Shown here: positions 1 through 6,167 of the stretch, in pieces
Layout of the letters: each line of letters begins with the position of its first letter
How positions within the stretch are numbered: the first letter of the stretch is position 1
Assembly (NCBI RefSeq): GCF_002737765.1
Contig: NZ_PEGG01000094.1
Location: 1 to 9,426, forward strand
DNA: 9,426 nt
Origin: Caulobacter sp. B11
GTDB taxonomy: Bacteria > Pseudomonadota > Alphaproteobacteria > Caulobacterales > Caulobacteraceae
Reading direction: 5' to 3'
Made by a program: the position numbers and the translations under genes
Notes under the pieces: generated by a model
The model's input: only the letters and a program-made list of their open reading frames with translations
What the model was told of the DNA's origin: nothing
The model's database searches: none

Positions 1-1653
1 GGTTCGCGCGCCGCCTTGACCCTGGAAAGCCTGACGACCGGGCCTGGCCTGACCGGGCCGGTCGATCTTTCGGCCTTCCGCGCGCCGCTGGACGCGGACG
101 CGCCGGCGGGACGGTTCGCGGCGCGACTGGCCCTGGACCTGACCGGCGTCACACTGGGGATGACTGTGGTTCGCGATGAGACGGGCGACACCGCCGCCGA
201 GCGGGCGGCCCGGGTCACCTTGCCGGCCTTTGATTTCCTCTTCGTGCGTGACGATGCGGACCTGGTCCCGGTCAGGCGCGGCCTGATCGCCGGCGATCAT
301 CCGGCCTGGGATTGGGTGATCGAGCCAGGGCGGGTCTGGCGCGAGGCCGGCGATCAAGGATGGTTGCGGGCGGCCGTGCCGTTCGCGCTGCAGGAGCGCA
401 ACGCCAACTGTCTGCACAACGGCGTGCTGACCTTCCTGTTCAAGCCGGACGGATCGGTTTCCCGGGTGGCGTTGGAGATCGCCTCGGAAACCTGCGCCTA
501 CCTGAAGTTCGACGCCTGGGCCTCCGCGCCGGCGCGCTTGACGCCGACGGCGGCGACGCAAGCCGACGCCGTCATCGCCGCCTGGCGCGCCGAGGTCGCC
601 GTGCGCCTTCCCGTCCGCCCCCTTGACCAGCTGGCTCGGCTGCGCCCGGACGTGAACCTCGCCGCCTTTTCGCTGGCGGCGCCGAACGACGGCGATCCAC
701 CAACGGCCTTTGGTCTGGTCGTCGACGGGGTTCACTATGCCAGCGCCTGTCAGACCCGACATGGCGACAATCCCTATTGCGAGGTTCTCGACCTCCCGTC
801 CTATTCGACGGCTAAGTCGATCGTCGGCGGGGTCGGCCTGATGCGGCTGGAAGCCCTGCATCCAGGCAGCGCCGGGGCCATGATCCGTGACCATGTTCCG
901 CCCTGCGCCCGCGACGCCTGGAGCGACGTGACCCTGGCTCACACGCTCGACATGGCCTCCGGCCTCTACGGCTCGCCGGTCTTCGAGGCCGACGAGAACG
1001 CGCCGGCCGGACAAATCTTCTTCGACGTGGAAGACCATGCCGCGAAGGCGGCCTTCGCCTGCGGCCAGTACCCGCGCCGCACCAGACCCGGAACGCTCTT
1101 CGTCTATCGCACGGCGGACACCTACCTGCTGGGAACAGCCATGGCCGACATTCTTCGGCGGGCGGGCGAGGGCGATCTCTATGACGACCTGGTCGCTCCG
1201 CTCTGGCGCGCGCTCGGCCTTGGCCAGACCATCATGGGAACCCGTCGAACCTATGACGCGACGCGCCAGCCCTTCACCGGCTGGGGTCTCACCTATCATC
1301 GCGACGACATCCTGCGCATCGCCCGCTGGTTGGACGAGGGCGGCGTGATTGACGGGCGGCCGTTGCTGGATCCGACGCTGCTGGCGGCGGCGCTTCAGAG
1401 GGATCCGGCCCAGCCGGGCCTGCCGGCGGGCGGACCGACCTATCGCTACAAGGGCGGATTCTGGGCCCGGAACATCGGCGATGCGCTGGGCTGCGCGCGC
1501 CCGGTCTGGACGCCGTTCATGTCGGGCTATGGCGGCATCTCGGTCGTGCTGCTGCCGGGCGGGGTCACCTACTACTATTTCGGCGACAGCGGCGTCTATG
1601 ACTGGGCTCCGGCCGCCGTCGAAGCCGGCAGGATCAGGGATTTGTGCGCATGA
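1..1653 (+). CDS. Serine hydrolase, beta-lactamase/penicillin-binding fold (5' partial)
   Basis: Probable serine hydrolase of the class C beta-lactamase/esterase/NylB superfamily (PF00144-like); the substrate cannot be told from sequence. The reading frame is open to base 1 with no stop, and the first in-frame start is a TTG at 16, so the true start probably lies upstream and a signal peptide cannot be judged. Counting from that TTG (545 aa), the nucleophile motif S-T-A-K is at S264/K267, followed by an MASGLYG segment typical of the family. A tyrosine motif, Y-R-T, is at Y364 in a context (VYRTADTYLLG) that aligns with the Y-x-N region. The third motif, usually KTG or HxG, seems to be replaced by S-G-Y-G-G near residues 503-507. 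The first ~200 residues are not beta-lactamase fold that I recognise; they carry NANCLHNG and ETCAYLKFD segments with two cysteines. The stop overlaps the start of the permease gene (ATGA), so the two are probably translated together. Fold call fairly sure, function open. Confidence 0.85.
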   Translation, partial: GSRAALTLESLTTGPGLTGPVDLSAFRAPLDADAPAGRFAARLALDLTGVTLGMTVVRDETGDTAAERAARVTLPAFDFLFVRDDADLVPVRRGLIAGDHPAWDWVIEPGRVWREAGDQGWLRAAVPFALQERNANCLHNGVLTFLFKPDGSVSRVALEIASETCAYLKFDAWASAPARLTPTAATQADAVIAAWRAEVAVRLPVRPLDQLARLRPDVNLAAFSLAAPNDGDPPTAFGLVVDGVHYASACQTRHGDNPYCEVLDLPSYSTAKSIVGGVGLMRLEALHPGSAGAMIRDHVPPCARDAWSDVTLAHTLDMASGLYGSPVFEADENAPAGQIFFDVEDHAAKAAFACGQYPRRTRPGTLFVYRTADTYLLGTAMADILRRAGEGDLYDDLVAPLWRALGLGQTIMGTRRTYDATRQPFTGWGLTYHRDDILRIARWLDEGGVIDGRPLLDPTLLAAALQRDPAQPGLPAGGPTYRYKGGFWARNIGDALGCARPVWTPFMSGYGGISVVLLPGGVTYYYFGDSGVYDWAPAAVEAGRIRDLCA

Positions 1654-2846
1654 CCGATGACGTTCACTCCGCGCCGGCCCGGCGCCGTGGCCTGCCGACG
1701 GTTCCCGAGAACAGCCTGATCGCCAGCGTGTTGCTGTCCTTTCTGGCGACCGCCGGCCTGTTCTACGTCAACATCATGGCCGCCCTGGTCGATGGCCTGA
1801 TCAGCGGGGCGGGCCTGAGCGCCAAACAGGCGGGACTGGTCGCCTCGGCCAATGTCTATGGCGCGGCCCTCGGCGCGCTGACGGCGGTGTTCATCATCCG
1901 CAGACTGCCCTGGCGGCCAACGGCGGTGACGGTGTTGCTGGGCTTGATCGCCATCGATCTAATTTCGACCCTGGTGACGGGCCCCGAACTGCTGATCGCC
2001 GTGCGCTTCGCCCACGGCCTGATCGGCGGCCTTCTGGTCGGGGTCGCCTTCGCGGTCATCGCCCGGACGAAGACCCCGGACCGCACCTTCGGCATGTTGC
2101 TGGTCGTGCAGTTCGGGCTGGGGGGACTGGGCCTGATGTTCCTGCCGCGATTGGTGCCGGTGTTCGGTCCGGGCGTGCTGTTTGTCGCCCTGGCGGCGTT
2201 CAGCCTGGCGACCCTCGCCATGGTTCCGTTCCTGGGCGCCTACACGGCCGCGCGGAAAGTCGTGACCGACGGCGCCAAGCCGCCGCCCGTCTGGATTCCC
2301 CTTGGTCTGGTGTTCACGGCGATCTTCCTGTTTCAGGCCGCCAACATGGGATTGGCCGCCTACATCATCGGACTGGGCAAGGCGGCCGGACTTCCGCTCA
2401 AATTCATCACCGACACTCTGGGCGCGGCCAACTGGATCGGCGCGCTGGGGTCGGTCATCGTGGTGGTCATGGGCGTAAGGCTTGGTCGCTTCTGGCCAAT
2501 CGTGGCCGGTCTGGCGCTCACCCTGGCCGGCACCTGGGGGTTTCATTTCAGCCATTTGCCGTGGGTCTATCTGATCGCCAACATCGGCACGGCGATCACC
2601 TGGGCCTTTGTCATCCCCTATCTGCTCGGCATGAGCGCGGCCTTCGACAAGGCTGGACAGATGGCCGCCCTGGCGGGATTTTTCTCGAAGATGGGTCTGG
2701 CGTCCGGACCCGCCCTGGCCGCCTTCGTCGCCGCCGGCGGCCAGTATGACGGCCTGATCAACCTATCGGTTCTGGGCCTGGCCCTCAGCGGCTTCGCCGC
2801 CGCGGCGCCGGCCCTGTTGCTCGATCGACAGCGCCCTTCGGGCTGA
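1650..2846 (+). CDS. MFS permease, 12 predicted membrane helices
   Basis: Major facilitator superfamily transporter in the inner membrane; substrate unknown. The 398-residue product is almost entirely hydrophobic segments split by short charged loops, consistent with 12 helices and the usual family length. A short polar N-terminus (about 20 residues) precedes helix 1. The R-F-A-H-G-L-I-G-G segment beginning at R119 fits the conserved arginine/glycine motif of helix 4. A central basic loop (AARKVVTDGAKPPP) separates the two six-helix halves. I chose the ATG at 1650 because it forms an ATGA overlap with the upstream stop and has an AGGGA ribosome-binding site about 10 bases before it; a GTG at 1644 would add two residues. 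Coupling to the hydrolase gene suggests it imports that enzyme's substrate or product, and the gabT/gabD genes downstream suggest an amino acid or amine compound. That assignment is inference only. Confidence 0.88.
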   Translation: MTDDVHSAPARRRGLPTVPENSLIASVLLSFLATAGLFYVNIMAALVDGLISGAGLSAKQAGLVASANVYGAALGALTAVFIIRRLPWRPTAVTVLLGLIAIDLISTLVTGPELLIAVRFAHGLIGGLLVGVAFAVIARTKTPDRTFGMLLVVQFGLGGLGLMFLPRLVPVFGPGVLFVALAAFSLATLAMVPFLGAYTAARKVVTDGAKPPPVWIPLGLVFTAIFLFQAANMGLAAYIIGLGKAAGLPLKFITDTLGAANWIGALGSVIVVVMGVRLGRFWPIVAGLALTLAGTWGFHFSHLPWVYLIANIGTAITWAFVIPYLLGMSAAFDKAGQMAALAGFFSKMGLASGPALAAFVAAGGQYDGLINLSVLGLALSGFAAAAPALLLDRQRPSG

Positions 2847-2857
2847 CCGATCCTGCC

Positions 2858-2882
2858 CCGGCGCTCGCCGGCCTTCCTTTTT
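2858..2882 (+). terminator. Weak terminator-like hairpin between permease gene and gabT
   Basis: CCGGCG-CT-CGCCGG (2858-2871) can fold into a short GC stem; it is followed after six bases by five Ts (2878-2882). It sits 12 bp after the permease stop and just before the gabT ribosome-binding site. The stem is short and the T run is displaced, so it may only attenuate read-through into gabT. I see no clear promoter in the remaining few bases before gabT. Confidence 0.35.
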
Positions 2883-2909
2883 CAGATTTTCCTTCAGGAG
2901 TGCATTCCC

Positions 2910-4190
2910 ATGTCCGCCAACGCTGACCTGTTGACCCGTCGGCTGGCCGCTGTGCCGCGCGGCGTTTCCACTGGCACGGCCATCTTCGCGGCCCACGCCG
3001 AGAACGCCGAACTTTGGGACGTAGAGGGCCGCCGCTACGTCGATTTCGCGGGCGGGATCGCCGTCCTCAATACCGGCCATCGCCACCCGAAGATCATGGC
3101 GGCGGTGCGCCGCCAGCTCGACGCCTATACCCACACCGCCTTCCAGGTGGTGGCCTATGAGCCCTATATCGCCCTGGCCGAACGGCTGAACGCGCTGGCC
3201 CCGTTCGACGGACCCGCCAAGACCATCCTGTTCACAACAGGGGCCGAGGCGGTGGAGAACGCCGTCAAGATCGCCCGAGCGGCCACGGGTCGCTCGGCGG
3301 TGATCGCCTTCACCGGCGGCTTCCATGGACGGACCATGCTGACCATGGCGATGACCGGCAAGGTCGCGCCTTACAAGCGCCTGTTCGGCCCTCTGCCGGC
3401 CGAGGTTTACCACGCGCCGTTCCCTGTTCCGCAGTATGGCGTCAGCGTCGAGGACAGTCTGAAGGCGCTGGAATTCCTGTTCCGGGCCGACGTCGAACCC
3501 GAGCGGGTGGCGGCCATCGTCATCGAGCCGGTGCAGGGGGAGGGCGGCTTCCAGCCCGCGCCGCCCGAGTTGCTGAAGGCGCTGCGCGGCCTCTGCGATC
3601 GCCACGGCATCCTGTTGATTTCCGACGAGGTCCAGGCCGGGTTCGCCCGTACGGGCAAGATGTTCGGCATTGAACACAGCGGCGTCCAGCCGGACCTGAT
3701 CACCGTGGCCAAGGCGCTGGCCGGCGGCTTCCCCCTGTCGGGCGTGATCGGCAAGGCGGCGATCATGGACGCGGCCGAGCCGGGCGGTCTGGGCGGCACC
3801 TATGCCGGTCCGCCGATCGCCTGCGCGGCGGCCCTGGCGGTTCTGGACGTGATCGCCGAGGAAAAGCTGATGCAACGCGCCGACGCCCAGGGCGCCCGCA
3901 TCCGCGGGCGGCTGGCGGCCATGAGCCAGCGCAATGACCTGGTCCCGATCGCCAATATCCGGGGGCCGGGGGCGATGATCGGCTTCGACATCCTGCGGTC
4001 GCGGGACGGCGACCCGGACGGCGCCGAGGCCAAGGCGGTCACGGGGCGAGCGCTTGAGAAGGGACTGATCCTGCTGTCCTGCGGGGTCTATGGCGAGACG
4101 ATCCGCCTGCTGGCGCCGTTGACCGCCCCGGACGAGATCCTTGATGAGGGCCTGGATATCCTCGAAGCCGCCCTGGAGCGTCAGTCGTGA
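2910..4190 (+). CDS. gabT: 4-aminobutyrate aminotransferase
   Basis: PLP-dependent class III aminotransferase that moves the amino group of 4-aminobutyrate to 2-oxoglutarate, giving succinate semialdehyde and glutamate in the cytoplasm. The 426-residue product has the same length as E. coli GabT, and key residues fall at the same numbers: I50 (substrate pocket), G111/A112 (phosphate loop), R141 in FHGRT, E206 and E211 in the IEPVQGEGG segment, D239 in SDEVQAGF (pyridine nitrogen) and K268 in VAKALAGG (Schiff-base lysine). The late arginine is R399, one residue later than in E. coli. The ATG at 2910 has a good AGGAG site nine bases upstream (2896-2900). The gene overlaps gabD by GTGA, so the two enzymes of the GABA shunt are translationally coupled. 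Related omega-amino acid transaminases (5-aminovalerate, 6-aminohexanoate) share this fold, so a longer substrate is possible, but the pocket residues favour GABA. Confidence 0.93.
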   Translation: MSANADLLTRRLAAVPRGVSTGTAIFAAHAENAELWDVEGRRYVDFAGGIAVLNTGHRHPKIMAAVRRQLDAYTHTAFQVVAYEPYIALAERLNALAPFDGPAKTILFTTGAEAVENAVKIARAATGRSAVIAFTGGFHGRTMLTMAMTGKVAPYKRLFGPLPAEVYHAPFPVPQYGVSVEDSLKALEFLFRADVEPERVAAIVIEPVQGEGGFQPAPPELLKALRGLCDRHGILLISDEVQAGFARTGKMFGIEHSGVQPDLITVAKALAGGFPLSGVIGKAAIMDAAEPGGLGGTYAGPPIACAAALAVLDVIAEEKLMQRADAQGARIRGRLAAMSQRNDLVPIANIRGPGAMIGFDILRSRDGDPDGAEAKAVTGRALEKGLILLSCGVYGETIRLLAPLTAPDEILDEGLDILEAALERQS

Positions 4191-5668
4191 GTGAGCGCTA
4201 CGATCCCGCCGAACGCGACCGCCTGGCGCTGAAGCGGCCCGACCTGCTGCGGGAAGCCGCCTGGATCAACGGCGCCTGGGTGACCGCGCCGGCCGTCATC
4301 GCCGTGACCAATCCCGCGACGGGCAGGGTGCTCGGCCACGTCCCCGCCCTCGGTGAGGCGGAGACCCGCGACGCCGTCGCCGCCGCGGAGGCGGCCTTCC
4401 CGGCCTGGGCCGCCCGGGCCGCCAAGGAGCGGGCGGCGATCCTGCGGCGCTGGTTCGAGCTGATCATCGCCCACCGGGACGATCTGGCCCGGTTGATGAC
4501 CGCCGAGCAGGGCAAGCCGCTCGCCGAGGCCCAGGGCGAGGTGGCCTATGCCGCCGGCTTCATCGAGTGGTTCGGCGAAGAGGCCAAGCGCGCCTATGGC
4601 GAGGTGATACCCGGCCACCAGGCCGACAAGCGCATCGTCGTGCTCAAGCAGCCCGTGGGCGTCGTCGCCGCCGTCACGCCGTGGAACTTTCCGGCGGCGA
4701 TGATCACCCGCAAGGTCGGTCCGGCCCTGGCCGCCGGCTGCACCGTGGTGCTCAAGCCCTCGGAGCTGACCCCGTTTTCGGCCCTGGCCCTGGCCTTGCT
4801 GGGCGCCGAAGCCGGATTGCCGGCCGGCGTCTTCAACATCGTCACCGGGCCGCCGGCGCCGATCGGCGGGGTCCTGACCACCGACCCCCGGGTGGCCAAG
4901 TTCACCTTCACCGGTTCGACCGCGGTCGGAAAGATGCTGGCCGCCGCCTGTATGGGCACGGTCAAGCGCGTCTCGCTGGAGTTGGGCGGCAATGCGCCGT
5001 TCATCGTCTTTGATGACGCGGACCTGGACGCGGCCGTCGAGGGCGCCATCGCCTCGAAGTTCCGCAATACCGGCCAGACCTGCGTCTGCGCCAATCGTCT
5101 GCTGGTCCAGGCCGGGGTCTATGACGACTTCGCCGCCCGGCTGACGAAACGGGTCAAGGCGCTGAGGGTCGGCGACGGCCTTGAGGGACCGACCGACCAG
5201 GGGCCGTTGATCAACGACGCGGCCGTCGAGAAGGTCGAGCGTCATATCGCCGACGCCATGGCGGGCGGGGCCCGGATCCTGACCGGCGGCGCGCGCCTGG
5301 CCGAGATCGGAACCCTGTTCCAGCCCACGGTCCTGGCGGATGTGCCGGTCGAGGCCTTGCTGAACCGCGAGGAGACCTTTGGACCCGTGGCCGGACTGGT
5401 CCGGTTCGCGACCGAAGCCCAGGCCCTGGCCATCGCCAACGATACCCGGGCCGGTCTGGCGTCCTACGTCTTCACGCGCGATCTGAGCCGCGCCTGGCGG
5501 ATGGGGGAGGGCCTGCACTATGGCATGGTCGGCCTGAACACCGGGATGATCTCGACCGAGGTGGCGCCCTTCGGCGGCGTCAAGGAGTCAGGGCTTGGTC
5601 GAGAGGGGTCCCACTTCGGTCTCGACGAATATCTCGAGCTGAAGATGATGTGCATCGGGATGGAGTAG
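4187..5668 (+). CDS. gabD: Succinate-semialdehyde dehydrogenase
   Basis: Aldehyde dehydrogenase that oxidises succinate semialdehyde, the GabT product, to succinate for the TCA cycle. The 493-residue protein shows the full family set: VTPWNFP with N167, cofactor-binding K190 in KPSELTP, the GSTAVGK turn, general base E265 in ELGGNAPF, and the catalytic C299 in NTGQTCVCANR. A second cysteine at 301 gives the C-x-C pair seen in GabD/SSADH enzymes. E. coli GabD, which prefers NADP, has KPASQTP; here the equivalent of Q/S is E193 (KPSE), a glutamate that in other aldehyde dehydrogenases contacts the ribose hydroxyls and favours NAD. The start is GTG at 4187, overlapping the gabT stop; GGAG at 4175-4178 is a suitable ribosome-binding site. 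Glutarate- or adipate-semialdehyde dehydrogenase activity cannot be excluded. No obvious plus-strand terminator follows. Confidence 0.92.
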   Translation: MSERYDPAERDRLALKRPDLLREAAWINGAWVTAPAVIAVTNPATGRVLGHVPALGEAETRDAVAAAEAAFPAWAARAAKERAAILRRWFELIIAHRDDLARLMTAEQGKPLAEAQGEVAYAAGFIEWFGEEAKRAYGEVIPGHQADKRIVVLKQPVGVVAAVTPWNFPAAMITRKVGPALAAGCTVVLKPSELTPFSALALALLGAEAGLPAGVFNIVTGPPAPIGGVLTTDPRVAKFTFTGSTAVGKMLAAACMGTVKRVSLELGGNAPFIVFDDADLDAAVEGAIASKFRNTGQTCVCANRLLVQAGVYDDFAARLTKRVKALRVGDGLEGPTDQGPLINDAAVEKVERHIADAMAGGARILTGGARLAEIGTLFQPTVLADVPVEALLNREETFGPVAGLVRFATEAQALAIANDTRAGLASYVFTRDLSRAWRMGEGLHYGMVGLNTGMISTEVAPFGGVKESGLGREGSHFGLDEYLELKMMCIGME

Positions 5669-6008
5669 CGCCCTGTCGGACTTCCGCCAGCAATGACGAC
5701 GTTTTGCTTTCGGTGGCCGCTGTGGCCAACACGCCCAGCCTCGTCAGCTCGGTCGGAAATCTCATGGTCCCTGATTGGCACTGGCTGCGGAACGCACAGG
5801 CATTTGTGGGCAGAGCGAAAACGCCGTTGCGATCCGTCGTCGCAACGGCGATCGCGGCCGCATAGCTCGGGGGATCGCCGATCGGCTGTCGGAGCGCTCC
5901 GAGAACGCTTAGAGAGCGACTTCCGTAAAACGCACCGGGAACCTGTAACGGGCCAAAAGTCGGCTCTCACTTTGCTCCAATTTTCCCGTTGATTTTAAAG
6001 GGGAAAAT
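5669..6008. other. 340-bp gene-free region between convergent gene sets
   Basis: No reading frame here has a ribosome-binding site plus recognisable protein features; the open frames are short, on both strands, and run into gabD or the tRNA. The stretch looks lower in GC than the flanking genes. It contains a strong hairpin with a T run on the minus strand (5818-5850), a string of palindromes (GCGATCGC, GCGGCCGC, GCCGATCGGC and TCGGAGCGCTCCGA between 5848 and 5902) and an inverted repeat reaching into tRNA-Gly (5974-6014). It could hold a small RNA, a long tRNA trailer, or a worn remnant of inserted DNA beside the tRNA. I recognise no insertion-sequence ends or integrase remains. Confidence 0.6.
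5818..5850 (-). terminator. Intrinsic terminator, minus strand
   Basis: An 11-bp perfect inverted repeat (5822-5832 pairing with 5840-5850) with a 7-base loop is followed, on the minus strand, by TTTT (complement of AAAA at 5818-5821). On the plus strand no T run follows, so it should stop transcripts moving leftwards. The nearest minus-strand promoter I can see is that of tRNA-Gly, so it either ends a long tRNA-Gly trailer or an unannotated RNA. It would also protect gabD from antisense read-through. Confidence 0.6.
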
Positions 6009-6014
6009 TGGAGC
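5974..6014. repeat. 14-bp perfect inverted repeat overlapping the tRNA-Gly 3' end
   Basis: GCTCCAATTTTCCC at 5974-5987 is repeated exactly in inverted orientation at 6001-6014, with a 13-base spacer. The right arm contains the last acceptor-stem base, the discriminator and the encoded CCA of tRNA-Gly. In the precursor RNA the two arms could pair and hide the CCA end. No T run follows on either strand, so it is not a standard intrinsic terminator. Confidence 0.8.
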
Positions 6015-6083
6015 GGGCGGGGGGAATCGAACCCCCGACATTCTGCTTGGGAAGCAGACGCTCTACCTCTGAGCTACGCCCGC
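6009..6083 (-). tRNA. tRNA-Gly (anticodon CCC), CCA encoded
   Basis: Reading the minus strand, a full cloverleaf is present: acceptor GCGGGCG paired with CGCCCGC, D arm GCTC/GAGC with a seven-base loop, anticodon stem TCTGC/GCAGA around loop TTCCCAA, a five-base variable region, T stem GGGGG/CCCCC with loop TTCGATT, discriminator T and encoded CCA at the 3' end. The total is 75 bases. Loop positions 34-36 are CCC, which reads the glycine codon GGG. A sigma-70-like promoter lies about 27 bp upstream of the 5' end. The 3' end forms one arm of an inverted repeat with the trailer. tRNA-Gly genes are known integration sites for mobile elements, but no integrase is seen here. Confidence 0.97.
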
Positions 6084-6109
6084 CTGGGAGGATCGCCCGG
6101 CGTCGGGTT

Positions 6110-6138
6110 CGTCTAGCGGGTCCGGCGCGGTTGCTCAA
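6110..6138 (-). promoter_or_regulatory. Predicted sigma-70-type promoter of tRNA-Gly
   Basis: On the minus strand TTGAGC (6133-6138) and TAGACG (6110-6115) are spaced by 17 bases. The -10 region reads GCTAGAC, close to the Caulobacter housekeeping -10 pattern GCTANAWC, while the -35 matches TTGAC only partly. A start near 6103 would leave a leader of about 20 bases before the tRNA 5' end at 6083. No other minus-strand gene lies between it and the tRNA. Confidence 0.5.
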
Positions 6139-6167
6139 GGCCTGACGCGGTTTTCCGTGTCGCCGGC

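Noticed and set aside
2763..3875. 370-codon minus-strand open frame opposite gabT
   Set aside because: It mirrors a fully conserved aminotransferase gene, and its translation has no recognisable features.
4181..5518. 445-codon minus-strand open frame opposite gabD
   Set aside because: It is antisense to a complete aldehyde dehydrogenase, has low-complexity composition and shows no recognisable domain.
5518..5970. 150-codon minus-strand open frame over the gene-free region and the gabD 3' end
   Set aside because: It runs into gabD antisense, has no clear ribosome-binding site and no recognised family. It is kept only as a reason to check the region for decayed DNA.
5974..6014. Intrinsic terminator of tRNA-Gly formed by the 14-bp inverted repeat
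   Set aside because: The stem includes the mature tRNA end and is followed by CAAAG rather than a T run; the hairpin at 5818-5850 is a better terminator.
6144..6161. Hairpin GACGCGG-TTTT-CCGTGTC as terminator of the pseudouridine synthase gene
   Set aside because: The stem has a mismatch when read on the minus strand and no T run follows in either direction.
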